The translations under genes and the position numbers were made by a program. From Capnocytophaga sp. (GTDB taxonomy: Bacteria > Bacteroidota > Bacteroidia > Flavobacteriales > Flavobacteriaceae): DNA of 64,000 bases. Under the pieces are notes generated by a model. That model ran no database searches. It had not been told where the DNA came from and saw nothing but the letters and a program-made list of their open reading frames with translations. The stretch covers positions 17,639 through 81,638 of the forward strand of contig JAUMUT010000008.1 in assembly GCA_030530525.1 (NCBI GenBank). Reading direction: 5' to 3'. Positions 17,651 through 26,567 of this stretch are shown here, piece by piece (the first letter of the stretch is position 1; each line of letters opens with the position of its first letter).

Positions 17651-18607
17651 TTAGATTTTAAAAAATGAATCTACAAATTCATATTTGTTAAATATTTGCA
17701 AATCATTTATCCCCTCTCCTACTCCAATATATTTAACAGGTATTTGAAATTGGTCTGAAATTCCTATAACTACTCCTCCTTTTGCAGTTCCATCTAACTT
17801 CGTGATTGCCAACGCATTAACTTCTGTGGCTTTGGTAAATTGTTTTGCTTGTTCAAATGCATTTTGTCCTGTGGAGCCATCTAAAACCAACAAAACTTCG
17901 TGTGGCGTATCAGGAATAACTTTTTGCATTACTCGTTTTACTTTGGTAAGCTCATTCATCAAATTAATTTTGTTATGAAGCCTTCCTGCGGTGTCAATTA
18001 TCACAATATCAGCATTTTGCGAAATAGCCGAAGAAAGCGTATCAAAAGCTACGGAGGCAGGGTCGCTTCCTGTTTGTTGCTTCACGATAGGCACTCCCAC
18101 TCGGTCAGCCCATACTTGTAGTTGGTCAATGGCGGCAGCTCGAAAGGTATCCGCAGCTCCTAAAACTACCTTATATCCTTTGTTTTTAAACTGGCTAGCA
18201 AGTTTCCCGATGGTAGTCGTTTTTCCTGCTCCATTGACGCCAACAACCATTATTACATAAGGTTTTTTATCTTTTGGAACAGAAAAATCTTCTTCTTCGC
18301 CGGTTGTTGTTTCTGAAAGTAATCCTGCTATTTCTTCTCTAAGAATTTTATTTAACTCATTAGTTCCCAAATATTTATCTTTGGATACTCGTTCTTCTAT
18401 ACGTTTTATTATTTTAAGAGTTGTTTCCACTCCCACATCGCTACTTACCAACACTCCTTCCAACTCGTCCAACACTTCATCATCTACCTTTGATTTTCCA
18501 ACAATAGCACGCCCTAATTTTTCAAAAAAACTTGTGTTTGTCTTTTCTAATCCTTTATCTAATGTCTGTTTTTTCTCTGAGGAAAAAATCCTTTTAAAAA
18601 AATTCAT
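17651..18607 (-). CDS. ftsY: Signal recognition particle receptor FtsY
   Basis: A 318-residue SRP GTPase that docks SRP-ribosome complexes at the membrane. It has the N helical bundle, then GVNGAGKTTTIGKLA (G1), DTAGR (G3), TKLDGTAKGG (G4/closing loop) and GVGEGINDLQIF at the end. The acidic A domain of E. coli is missing, as is usual in Bacteroidota. No other gene is in its transcript, and its terminator is the one before DUF5606. Confidence 0.97.
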   Translation of the reverse strand: MNFFKRIFSSEKKQTLDKGLEKTNTSFFEKLGRAIVGKSKVDDEVLDELEGVLVSSDVGVETTLKIIKRIEERVSKDKYLGTNELNKILREEIAGLLSETTTGEEEDFSVPKDKKPYVIMVVGVNGAGKTTTIGKLASQFKNKGYKVVLGAADTFRAAAIDQLQVWADRVGVPIVKQQTGSDPASVAFDTLSSAISQNADIVIIDTAGRLHNKINLMNELTKVKRVMQKVIPDTPHEVLLVLDGSTGQNAFEQAKQFTKATEVNALAITKLDGTAKGGVVIGISDQFQIPVKYIGVGEGINDLQIFNKYEFVDSFFKI

Positions 18608-18750
18608 CGTTACAATTGTATTTTATAAAATTTGTCGCTAAAATACTATTTTTTTTTTACATTAAAATATTTTTAAGTTTTTTTTAACTTTTAATTGTTT
18701 CTTATTTTACATTTATATTTCTGAATATCCGTTTTTTAATTAGTTTTACA

Positions 18751-18787
18751 AAAAAATACTACTTTGTATTGCATAGTAGTATTTTTT
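18751..18787. promoter_or_regulatory. Perfect 12-bp inverted repeat over the PadR promoter (candidate operator)
   Basis: AAAAAATACTAC (18751-18762) and GTAGTATTTTTT (18776-18787) are exact reverse complements with a 13-base spacer. The spacer contains the TTG -33 element (18769-18771) and the right arm runs to five bases before the TAATTTTG -7 element. A terminator is unlikely because no transcript is expected to enter from upstream. Autoregulation by the PadR protein is the natural reading (inference). Confidence 0.55.
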
Positions 18788-18799
18788 TTATTAATTTTG
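18769..18799 (+). promoter_or_regulatory. Promoter for PadR-PspC
   Basis: TTG at 18769-18771, a 20-bp spacer and TAATTTTG at 18792-18799. The ATG I choose for PadR is 19 bases downstream. Confidence 0.65.
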
Positions 18800-18817
18800 T
18801 ACAATAATAAAATAAAT

Positions 18818-19150
18818 ATGGAAATTATTAATTCTGAAAAAATAAAAACCCAAATGCGAAAAGGTATTTTAGAAATGTGTATTCTTTCTATTATTGAAAA
18901 AAAGAATAATGCCTACGTTTCGGATATCATAGAAGAGTTAAAAACAGCAAATATGGTTGTTGTGGAAGGTACTCTGTATCCGTTAGTTACGCGTTTGAAA
19001 AATGCTAATTTACTAAATTATTATTGGAAAGAATCTTCGGGAGGACCACCTCGTAAATATTATATTTTAACAGAAAAAGGTAAAGAATTTCTTAAAGAAA
19101 TAACACTATCTTGGAGAGAATTAGAAATAACTATTAACAAAATTATTTAA
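18818..19150 (+). CDS. PadR-family transcriptional regulator
   Basis: A 110-residue regulator when started at the ATG at 18818. An upstream in-frame ATG would lie inside the promoter and add a meaningless hydrophobic stretch, so I reject it. The winged-helix PadR fold is clear: MRKGILEMCILSIIEKKNNAYVSDI, EGTLYPLVTRLKNANLL, then GGPPRKYYILTEKGKEFL. It ends two bases before the PspC-domain gene. In Bacteroidota this pair controls envelope-stress membrane proteins. A perfect inverted repeat covers its own promoter. Confidence 0.9.
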   Translation: MEIINSEKIKTQMRKGILEMCILSIIEKKNNAYVSDIIEELKTANMVVVEGTLYPLVTRLKNANLLNYYWKESSGGPPRKYYILTEKGKEFLKEITLSWRELEITINKII

Positions 19151-19152
19151 TT

Positions 19153-20928
19153 ATGGACAAAATACAACACATCAGCTTAGGAGGATTTTCTTTTATTATT
19201 GAAAATCAAGCCTTTAAAGAACTTTCCGAATATTTGGACAAAGTTCGCACTTACTTAGGAGAATCTGAAGAAACTAATGAAATAATGACAGATGTAGAGC
19301 AACGAATGGCAGAACTTTTGAAGGAGAGAATGATAAGTCGTGAAGTCATTATGCAAAGTGATATAGCTTTCTTAATCAATAGGTTAGGGAAACCAGAACA
19401 ATATCTTGATGAAGAAGATAGAGAAAATATTTCGCAAATTAATTCTAAAAAAGAGCATTTCTTTTTTTTGGAAAAAAACCGAAAACTTTACCGAGACTTG
19501 GATAACAAAATTTTAGGAGGAGTACTCTCTGGAATAAGCCATTATTTTCAAATAGATACTTCCTTGTTACGCTTCCTTTACACTCTTATTATTCTGTTAA
19601 ATTTATCTATTTTTTCTGCTTATTTTGGTTTAGGAATTATAACACCTATAAGTTTAAGCTCCTTATTTATAATATTTTACATTATATTTTGGATGATTAT
19701 TCCTCCTGCGCAAACTACTTCGGAAAAATTAGAAATGAAAGGTAAAGAGGTAAATATTGACACACTTACCAAACCAGAAAATCTTTATAGAAAAGTATGG
19801 CGAAAAAGTTCTTCCAACAAAATGCTCACAGGCGTATTGGGTGGGCTTGCCCAATATTTTCAGATAGAAAGTAGTTGGTTAAGAATTGGTTATATGGTTA
19901 GTATAATAATCTTTTGGGCTACTAAAAACCACAAAGAAGCCATTATTTTATGTATTTTGTACTTTTTATTGTCTTTTTTATTAAAAAAAGATACTTTTAC
20001 AGATGAACATAATGAAAAAATAAATAATTTTTATAAAGAAAATAAAATTTCAGAAGAAAAAAAACATTCTAATTCTTTATTTTTATCATTTTTTCGTTTT
20101 TTAGTTAAATTTGCAGGATTTTTTGTAATTATGATAGTCTTTTTAGTTCTTTTTATAATTATTTCTGTTCATTTATTCTTATTTTTAGGATTAGGATTTG
20201 CAGGTGGTATTTCTATGAATTTTATAGGAGAACATATAAATTTCATTTTAACAGAAAATTGGCAAAAAATAGTTTTTATACTTTGCTCTGTATCTGCTTT
20301 TTTACTTCCTGTTTCTATTTTTTCTTTGCTTATTATAAAACTTTTTTCAAAAAAAAATTATGTTACTCCAAAAATATGGTTTTTCGGAAATATTATAGCT
20401 TTTTTTATTATTTTTTTAGGGATAATTTCTTTATCTATCTCTATTGGTAAAAATTTTATTTACGAAGATTCCATTGAAAAGAAAGTATATTTAGATACTC
20501 AAAAAGACTCTATTATTATTCGGGAAAAAAGAATTATGGCTACTATCTATGGTATTTCTTCGGATAATGAAAAAAATTACACTATAAATAATGTTAATTT
20601 CATAAAAATGAAAACTACTAAAGAGAAAACACCTTTTTTAGTAATAGAAACTAGTTCTTATGGAAAAAATAAAACATCGGCAATAGAAAATGCTGAAAAA
20701 GTAGAATTTCCTCTACAAATTGATAATAATATTATAGAAATTCCTAATAGTTTTATCTTAAAAAAAGGAAATCCTTTCCGTAAGCAACAAGTAAATATTA
20801 CTTTATATGTTCCTGAAGGTAAAAAAATAGTTTTTGCACGCAAATTTCCGTCTAAAATACACAAAGAAGTACTCCCTTATGGTAGTTTTGAAGTGAAAAA
20901 CGATAGCATTCAACCTATTCTCCCTTAA
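19153..20928 (+). CDS. PspC-domain membrane protein
   Basis: A 591-residue protein. Residues 1-75 form a cytoplasmic HAAS-like segment (ISLGGFSFIIENQAFKELSEYLD). Two PspC domains follow at about 112-150 (KLYRDLDNKILGGVLSGISHYF) and 215-256 (RKSSSNKMLTGVLGGLAQYF), each with membrane helices. More TM helices run to about 430, and an extracytoplasmic C-terminal domain ends the protein. PspC domains act in envelope stress in other bacteria; here the role is inferred. It is the partner gene of the PadR regulator. Confidence 0.88.
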   Translation: MDKIQHISLGGFSFIIENQAFKELSEYLDKVRTYLGESEETNEIMTDVEQRMAELLKERMISREVIMQSDIAFLINRLGKPEQYLDEEDRENISQINSKKEHFFFLEKNRKLYRDLDNKILGGVLSGISHYFQIDTSLLRFLYTLIILLNLSIFSAYFGLGIITPISLSSLFIIFYIIFWMIIPPAQTTSEKLEMKGKEVNIDTLTKPENLYRKVWRKSSSNKMLTGVLGGLAQYFQIESSWLRIGYMVSIIIFWATKNHKEAIILCILYFLLSFLLKKDTFTDEHNEKINNFYKENKISEEKKHSNSLFLSFFRFLVKFAGFFVIMIVFLVLFIIISVHLFLFLGLGFAGGISMNFIGEHINFILTENWQKIVFILCSVSAFLLPVSIFSLLIIKLFSKKNYVTPKIWFFGNIIAFFIIFLGIISLSISIGKNFIYEDSIEKKVYLDTQKDSIIIREKRIMATIYGISSDNEKNYTINNVNFIKMKTTKEKTPFLVIETSSYGKNKTSAIENAEKVEFPLQIDNNIIEIPNSFILKKGNPFRKQQVNITLYVPEGKKIVFARKFPSKIHKEVLPYGSFEVKNDSIQPILP

Positions 20929-20950
20929 AAGATACTTTTATGAGCTATTA

Positions 20951-20985
20951 AAAACAGAGATATATAGTTTATTTCTGTTTTTTTT
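20951..20985. terminator. Terminator between PspC protein and SDR
   Basis: AAAACAGA (20951-20958) pairs with TCTGTTTT (20974-20981), with a T-run following on the plus strand. The two genes converge here. Confidence 0.6.
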
Positions 20986-21787
20986 AATTTAATTGATAGT
21001 GGTTCATTAATAATTTTTCATACATTTTATCAGGGAGAATACGTTTTAATACAATAGAAAATTTTTGCAAAAAAGATGCTTGTTTGTAGTGAATTTTTCT
21101 GTTATTTATTTTTATAATTCTAAATATTTTTTCAGCCATCAAAGTAGGATTTTGTCCTGAATTTACATCAGCATTCATCAATTTTAATGATTTTTGATAG
21201 GCTTCTTTATACGGAGAATTTTCATAAACAGGTGTATGGTAACGGCGAGAAGCGATATCCGTTGCAAAATCACCAGGCGCAATGCACACCATATCCACCC
21301 CAAATGATTTTACTTCCATTCGCATTGCTTCCGTAATGAGTTCTAACGCTCCTTTGCTTGCTGAATAAGCTCCTCTGAACGGAAGTCCCATATATCCTGC
21401 AATAGATGTAACATTGATAATCAATCCTTTACGTTGATTTCTCATAGTTGGCAAAACCAATTTCATCACGTTTATTGCTCCAAAAAAATTGGTTTGGAAT
21501 ACGTTTTGAATTTCTTCCATCGGAATTTCTTCCATTGCCCCAGAAATTCCTACTCCTGCATTATTTATAAGAATATCTATTCTTTTCTCTTTTTCAATTA
21601 TCTGATTTACAGCGTTTTGTATAGATTTTTCTTCTCGTACATCCATTGGTAAAAGAGTGAATTTCTCTGAAATTTCTTTTGGATTTCTTGCGGTTCCATA
21701 AACGATATAACCTTTATCAGAAAGATATTCGGCTGTCATTTTCCCTATTCCTGAGCTTGCTCCTGTTATTAGTACAATTTCTTTCAT
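20984..21787 (-). CDS. Short-chain dehydrogenase/reductase (SDR)
   Basis: A 267-residue classical SDR: TGASSGIG cofactor motif near residue 7, NNAGVG, and the active-site YSASKGALE with Ser upstream (NVTSIAGYMG). The C-terminal extension (KQASFLQKFSIVLKRILP) is typical of membrane-near lipid-type SDRs. The substrate is not determinable. It is monocistronic; a TACCTTTG -7 element lies at 21852-21845. The 247-bp gap to the sirtuin gene is AT-rich with one promoter element. Confidence 0.92.
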   Translation of the reverse strand: MKEIVLITGASSGIGKMTAEYLSDKGYIVYGTARNPKEISEKFTLLPMDVREEKSIQNAVNQIIEKEKRIDILINNAGVGISGAMEEIPMEEIQNVFQTNFFGAINVMKLVLPTMRNQRKGLIINVTSIAGYMGLPFRGAYSASKGALELITEAMRMEVKSFGVDMVCIAPGDFATDIASRRYHTPVYENSPYKEAYQKSLKLMNADVNSGQNPTLMAEKIFRIIKINNRKIHYKQASFLQKFSIVLKRILPDKMYEKLLMNHYQLN

Positions 21788-21941
21788 TTTTACATTTTAT
21801 AGAATTTTAACTTATTTATTTTATCTTATATATTATGTTTTGAGCAAAGGTAAGAAAAAATAATTATATTTTTCATTTTATACAAAATATATTTGTGAAT
21901 AAGTTTCTAAAAAGTTTTTATTTATTTTCCCTAAAAAAATG

Positions 21942-21949
21942 TATCTTTG
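21942..21949 (+). promoter_or_regulatory. -7 element upstream of the sirtuin operon
   Basis: TATCTTTG at 21942-21949, leaving a leader of about 80 nt before the ATG. No -33 TTG at the usual spacing. Confidence 0.45.
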
Positions 21950-22034
21950 CCTTTACAAAAATTTTATCTAATTTAAAGAGGCTTTTTATTAGAAATTGTT
22001 ATTATTTTAACATTAACATTGACAAAAACACAAA

Positions 22035-22730
22035 ATGAAAATAGTAGCTTTGACAGGAGCGGGTATCAGTGCGGAAAGTGGAATTAAAACTTTTCGAGAT
22101 GCTGATGGTTTGTGGGAAGGGCATAATATGATGGACGTGGCTTCGCCCGAAGGTTTTGCTAAAAATCCTAAATTAGTTTTAGATTTTTATAACGAACGCC
22201 GTAGGCAATTAAAATCGGTTACACCAAATTTAGCGCATCAACTTTTGGCTGATTTAGAAAAAGAATATGAAGTAGTTATCATTACTCAAAACGTAGATGA
22301 TTTGCACGAAAGAGCTGGAAGCCAGAATATTATCCATTTGCACGGAGAATTATTAAAAAGTAGAAGCGTTAATAATGATAACATTATTTATGATTGTTTC
22401 ACAGATATTCATTTAGGTGATAAAAGCCCAACGGGAGTGCAACTTCGCCCGCACATTGTTTGGTTTGGAGAAGATGTTCCTCTAATAAATAAAGCTGCGG
22501 AAGAGGTAGAAAGTGCTGATATTGTGTTAATTATAGGGACTTCTTTACAAGTATATCCTGCCGCAGGATTGATGCATTACGCTCGCCCAAATATTCCTAT
22601 TTTTTATATTGACTTACATCCACAAATAAAAAGTAAAAATAATATATTGGTTATTGCCGACACCGCTTCTTCTGGATTACAAAAAGCTATTGCACAAATA
22701 AAAAATTTATCTCTTAAAATACAAAAATAA
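22035..22730 (+). CDS. cobB: NAD-dependent protein deacylase (sirtuin)
   Basis: A 231-residue sirtuin. GAGISAESGIKTFR binds NAD; TQNVDDLHERAG and the catalytic LHGE follow; GTSLQVYPAAG closes the Rossmann core. The FYNERRR segment holds the Tyr-x-x-Arg pattern that in class III sirtuins favours acidic acyl groups (succinyl, malonyl). The zinc ribbon is degenerate: I see a single Cys where four are usual. It removes acyl groups from protein lysines. The stop overlaps the ATG of the NlpC/P60 gene by one base, so the two are translationally coupled. Confidence 0.92.
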   Translation: MKIVALTGAGISAESGIKTFRDADGLWEGHNMMDVASPEGFAKNPKLVLDFYNERRRQLKSVTPNLAHQLLADLEKEYEVVIITQNVDDLHERAGSQNIIHLHGELLKSRSVNNDNIIYDCFTDIHLGDKSPTGVQLRPHIVWFGEDVPLINKAAEEVESADIVLIIGTSLQVYPAAGLMHYARPNIPIFYIDLHPQIKSKNNILVIADTASSGLQKAIAQIKNLSLKIQK

Positions 22731-23335
22731 TGAAAAAAATATTATACATATCGCCTTTTTTACTAATTTCTTGCATTACACAACAAAAAGTAGCGCAACA
22801 AACACGCGAACCACGAACAATTATTGACAATCCTATTTACTTAGAAAATGATAATATAGAAGACGGACTAATCCCTAACTCCAACACAATCATTGATTTA
22901 CAAAATACTTTTGCAGAAAATAATAGCTTAAAAAGTAATTATTTTTCGGATAATCCTAAAATAAATACCTTGATGGATACGGCTTATTCTTTTTTAGGAA
23001 CGCCTTATAAATATGCGGGAACTACGCGAGCGGGAATGGATTGTTCGGGGTTTGTTAGTACTGCCTACCAATCGGTGGATGTAAAGCTAAGCAGATCTTC
23101 TTCGGATATGGCAAACCAAGGAACAGAAGTACCTCTAAGCCAAGTAGTTTTGGGAGATTTATTATTTTTTAAAACTTCCAAAAAAAAGCGAATAAACCAC
23201 GTGGGGATTGTAGTAGAAACGGGCAATGAAATAAAATTCATCCATTCTTCTACTTCCAAAGGAGTAATAACTTCCAGCCTTTCTGAACCTTATTGGAAAA
23301 AAAGTTACATAAAAGCAAAACGTGTTTTGAATTAA
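22730..23335 (+). CDS. NlpC/P60 (C40) peptidase lipoprotein
   Basis: A 201-residue lipoprotein (lipobox ending LISC, Cys at about 15). The C-terminal C40 domain has the catalytic Cys in GMDCSGFVSTAY, then HVGIVVETG with the catalytic His, and a third polar residue (HSST) after it. The family cuts peptide cross-bridges in peptidoglycan, probably from the periplasmic face of the outer membrane. It overlaps the sirtuin gene by one base. The role is peptidoglycan remodelling by family analogy. Confidence 0.92.
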   Translation: MKKILYISPFLLISCITQQKVAQQTREPRTIIDNPIYLENDNIEDGLIPNSNTIIDLQNTFAENNSLKSNYFSDNPKINTLMDTAYSFLGTPYKYAGTTRAGMDCSGFVSTAYQSVDVKLSRSSSDMANQGTEVPLSQVVLGDLLFFKTSKKKRINHVGIVVETGNEIKFIHSSTSKGVITSSLSEPYWKKSYIKAKRVLN

Positions 23336-23397
23336 TTTTAACAAAAAAAAATATATATGGTTAAAAAATCGTATTTTTACACTCTAAAATTATTATT

Positions 23398-25089
23398 ATG
23401 AAACCATTTTTATACCTCTTATGTTTGTTTTGTGTTACCAAAAATGGAATTGCACAAGAAAAAATTCTACAAGTTACCGATGCTATTGGAGGCAAGGATT
23501 TAGAAAAAGTGATAAAAACCCACAGATATAGTGAGTATGTATCTTATATTGTCAATAAAAACTATGTGATCTATCAAAAAGGAAAGACAAATAAAATCTT
23601 ACACCCTGATATGGCTACTTTTGAAAATAAGGGATATAACTTTGCTATGGATAAGAATGGGGTGTATTACAAGGGAAATTTCTTTGCAATAGACACCACA
23701 GGTTTTAAGATATTGGCAGCGGAAAATATCTATGATGAACGAGGAAATTATAAGGGAGAAAAACAGATTTGGCGTACCAATAAGAAAGTTTTCTGGGAGA
23801 ACAAAGAAATAAAAGTTATTGACCCTACTACCTTTGAAGCCGTTTCTTATTGCTACTTCAAGGACAAATATTGCTTATATTATTACGACCAGATAATACC
23901 TGATGCAAACCCTCATATGCTTCAAGGAAAAGGAAGTGAGGAGAAGTTTATCTCTGATAATCTTCACACTTATTATAACGGAAAGCCCTTTATCTACAAG
24001 GGAGAAGAAGTATTGCCCCTCACAAGTATGATTTACAAAACCTCCAAACACGTATTGCGCTACAATGACAAGGACTATAATGACAAAAGAGATGAGCCAG
24101 AGGTTTATTTTGTAGATATAACTAATTATTTTGATGTACCAACACTGCAAAAATTAGATGGAGGTTATCTAAGAGATAAAAATCATCTTTATTATGATAA
24201 AAATTCTTATCCTTTCTATGAGGATACGATACTCAAACTACCTATTGCAAAAGAAAACTTAGATAAAATAAAAGTTTTAGCCCCCTTTATAATAGATGGT
24301 AATACAATATACGAAAGGGATAAGAAAATTGACCGCTATGATGTGGCTACTTTTGCCATCTTTCCCGATTACTATTATTTCCAATATGATAAGAATGGGG
24401 TGTATAATTGGGATAAAAAAATTCCTTTTCACTATACCAAGCCTCCTAAATATGGTGAAAATCTATTTTATATAAATAATGAAGATTTGTTTATTTACGA
24501 AAATCAAGCATATTATAATGGCTATGGAGATAGTTTATACGTAAATAACCTGACTCCAAAGCAAATAGAAACCTTAAAAGCAGGCAAAACCTCCTTGCAA
24601 GAATTGATTTCTCCTCAAAAAGAATTACCAACCAAAGAAGAAGAATATACTGACGATTTTTACAAGGCAGCAAATCAGATTTATGTAGCAGGAAAACCAC
24701 AAAAAGAAATAGATGCTACTACTTTTAAGGAAATAGCTTTTCGTACCTACAAAGACAAGAACAATGTCTATTACTATCAACGTAGAAATGAAGAGAGTGA
24801 ATTAGAACCAAAGCTCCTCATTATAAAAGGCTATGATGTGCCAAGCCTTACCGTAGTTTTTGAGGAGTTTTTAGCAGATAAGGACTATCTCTATTTTGAA
24901 AGAACAAGGCTGTTCAAGAATAAAAATGTGGAACTCTTAGCCGTGTATGAAGGTTACCGAAAGGGCTGTGGCCAAGATACTACCCCTACTACGAATTATT
25001 ATCTTTTCAAGAATGTCGAAGGTTATTGGATAGCCGAATTAGGAGGAGAGTATAATACCCTGCAATTCTTAGGTAAAAAATTAAAATAA
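23398..25089 (+). CDS. DKNYY-family repeat protein, secreted
   Basis: A 563-residue protein with a signal peptide (residues 1-19, ending GIAQE). The mature part is a chain of short repeats around D-K-N/D-x-x-Y-Y, for example DKNGVYYKG, DKYCLYYYD, DKNHLYYDKN, DKNNVYYYQ and DKDYLYFER. This is the DKNYY pattern, a beta-rich repeat of unknown function common in Capnocytophaga-like and other Bacteroidota. It may bind a surface partner, which is conjecture. It is monocistronic and ends at a strong bidirectional terminator. Confidence 0.8.
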   Translation: MKPFLYLLCLFCVTKNGIAQEKILQVTDAIGGKDLEKVIKTHRYSEYVSYIVNKNYVIYQKGKTNKILHPDMATFENKGYNFAMDKNGVYYKGNFFAIDTTGFKILAAENIYDERGNYKGEKQIWRTNKKVFWENKEIKVIDPTTFEAVSYCYFKDKYCLYYYDQIIPDANPHMLQGKGSEEKFISDNLHTYYNGKPFIYKGEEVLPLTSMIYKTSKHVLRYNDKDYNDKRDEPEVYFVDITNYFDVPTLQKLDGGYLRDKNHLYYDKNSYPFYEDTILKLPIAKENLDKIKVLAPFIIDGNTIYERDKKIDRYDVATFAIFPDYYYFQYDKNGVYNWDKKIPFHYTKPPKYGENLFYINNEDLFIYENQAYYNGYGDSLYVNNLTPKQIETLKAGKTSLQELISPQKELPTKEEEYTDDFYKAANQIYVAGKPQKEIDATTFKEIAFRTYKDKNNVYYYQRRNEESELEPKLLIIKGYDVPSLTVVFEEFLADKDYLYFERTRLFKNKNVELLAVYEGYRKGCGQDTTPTTNYYLFKNVEGYWIAELGGEYNTLQFLGKKLK

Positions 25090-25163
25090 GAGTTTTTTAC
25101 AATTTATTAATTATAAAATAATCCTCTTAGCTTATATTAAGCAATAATAAATAATACTTTATA

Positions 25164-25197
25164 AAAAAAATACCTTAAAAAATTAAGGTATTTTTTT
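25164..25197. terminator. Bidirectional terminator between the DKNYY protein and tolC
   Basis: TACCTTAA (25171-25178) and TTAAGGTA (25183-25190) pair around AAAA and are flanked by A7 and T7, giving a 15-bp stem. Confidence 0.9.
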
Positions 25198-25199
25198 AT

Positions 25200-26543
25200 T
25201 TATTTTTTTAGCGTTTCTAAATTTCCTTGTGATTTTAATAGCTCAATCTCTGCTACTTTATAATCCAAAAGAGTATTGGTATAACTATTTCTTGCATCTG
25301 ATAACGAACGCTCTGCATCAAGTAAATCCGTAAGAGAAGCCAAACCTTGTGCATAATTATTTTGTGTGTTTAACAAAACTTCTTCTGCCAATTTAACATT
25401 TTCTTTTTGAGATTCAATAGTTAAAAGATTGTTAGTCAGTTGGCTACGAGCATTTTCATAAGCCAAATCCAATGCCAAACGAGTGTCTTTCAACATTGCT
25501 TCTACTGCTTTTTCTTCTATTTGTGCTTGGCGAATTTTGGCACGAGTTCCAAATCCTGAAAAAATAGGAATATTAAGCCCTAAACTAATCGCCGAATAAT
25601 CTCCCCAATATACACTATTTTTTTCTCCATAAAAAAGCGGATTTTTTGGTCCCATTCCTAAATAGCCATATGTAGCCTGCAAAGCAAGAGAAGGATACAA
25701 CGCAGCTCGTTGCACTTTGGTGTTAATGTTTAACAAATCTTTTTGTTTTTCAAGAACTTGCAATTCTATACGATTATTGGCATTTCCGTTTTCAAAAGCC
25801 AATTCATAATTTGCCTCAAAACCTTCTTTTGGCAATACGATAGATTGGTTCATTTCCATTCCTATCATATATTTTAAGGCATTTTCAGAAAGTTGCAAAC
25901 CATTTATAGCCTGTTGTCTTGCTGATTTTAAATTATTTAAAGTAACGATAATTCTATCCAAATCAATTTTTTTTGCCAATCCTGCTTCATTTAGCCCTTT
26001 TACTACATTCGCTGTTTTTTCGGTAAGCGCAAGGTTGCTTTCTACATTTTCTAATAATTGTTTGGTCTGATATATTTGATAATACGATTTTGCTACTTTT
26101 TCAATAATATCATTTTCTGTAAGTTGCTGATTTAGAATATAAAACTCTCTCGTAGTACGAGCTGCTTTCAATCCCATAAATACGGATTGATTGAATAAAA
26201 TTTGGGTAAGTTTTGCCTCTGCCGTAGAAGTCCATTTTTGTCCCATTTCCATTTTTAAAGGTCCGGGAGGCGCACCAAGAAAAGCAAAAGAACTTCCGTC
26301 TATATAAGTGGCTTGTATTTTAGGATTATAAGTCAAAGATCCTGAGCCTGAAATATTTGGCAAAGCATTGGCACGAACTTCTTGTATTTGGTATTCACTC
26401 TTTTTTACTTCCAAACGAGCTTTTTCCGCATCAGCTTTATGCTCCAAAGCGTAATTAATTGCTTCTTTTAAGGTCAATTCTTTCTGTTGAGCAAAAGAAA
26501 AAGTATGTATAGCAACTAAAATACTTGTTATGATTTTTTTCAT
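25200..26543 (-). CDS. TolC-family outer membrane efflux protein
   Basis: A 447-residue outer membrane channel. Signal peptide residues 1-18 (ending SFAQQ), then ELTLKEAINYALEHKADAEKARLEV, the classical OEP start. Two long helical coiled-coil regions follow, with the second repeat opening at NRIELQVLEKQKDLLNINTKVQRAALYP. It provides the outer-membrane channel of a tripartite pump. The TetR gene lies 24 bases upstream on the same strand. The adaptor and inner-membrane pump that usually follow are absent; a terminator ends the transcript instead. Confidence 0.93.
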   Translation of the reverse strand: MKKIITSILVAIHTFSFAQQKELTLKEAINYALEHKADAEKARLEVKKSEYQIQEVRANALPNISGSGSLTYNPKIQATYIDGSSFAFLGAPPGPLKMEMGQKWTSTAEAKLTQILFNQSVFMGLKAARTTREFYILNQQLTENDIIEKVAKSYYQIYQTKQLLENVESNLALTEKTANVVKGLNEAGLAKKIDLDRIIVTLNNLKSARQQAINGLQLSENALKYMIGMEMNQSIVLPKEGFEANYELAFENGNANNRIELQVLEKQKDLLNINTKVQRAALYPSLALQATYGYLGMGPKNPLFYGEKNSVYWGDYSAISLGLNIPIFSGFGTRAKIRQAQIEEKAVEAMLKDTRLALDLAYENARSQLTNNLLTIESQKENVKLAEEVLLNTQNNYAQGLASLTDLLDAERSLSDARNSYTNTLLDYKVAEIELLKSQGNLETLKK

Positions 26544-26567
26544 TTCTGTTAAAATATTAAAACTTTT

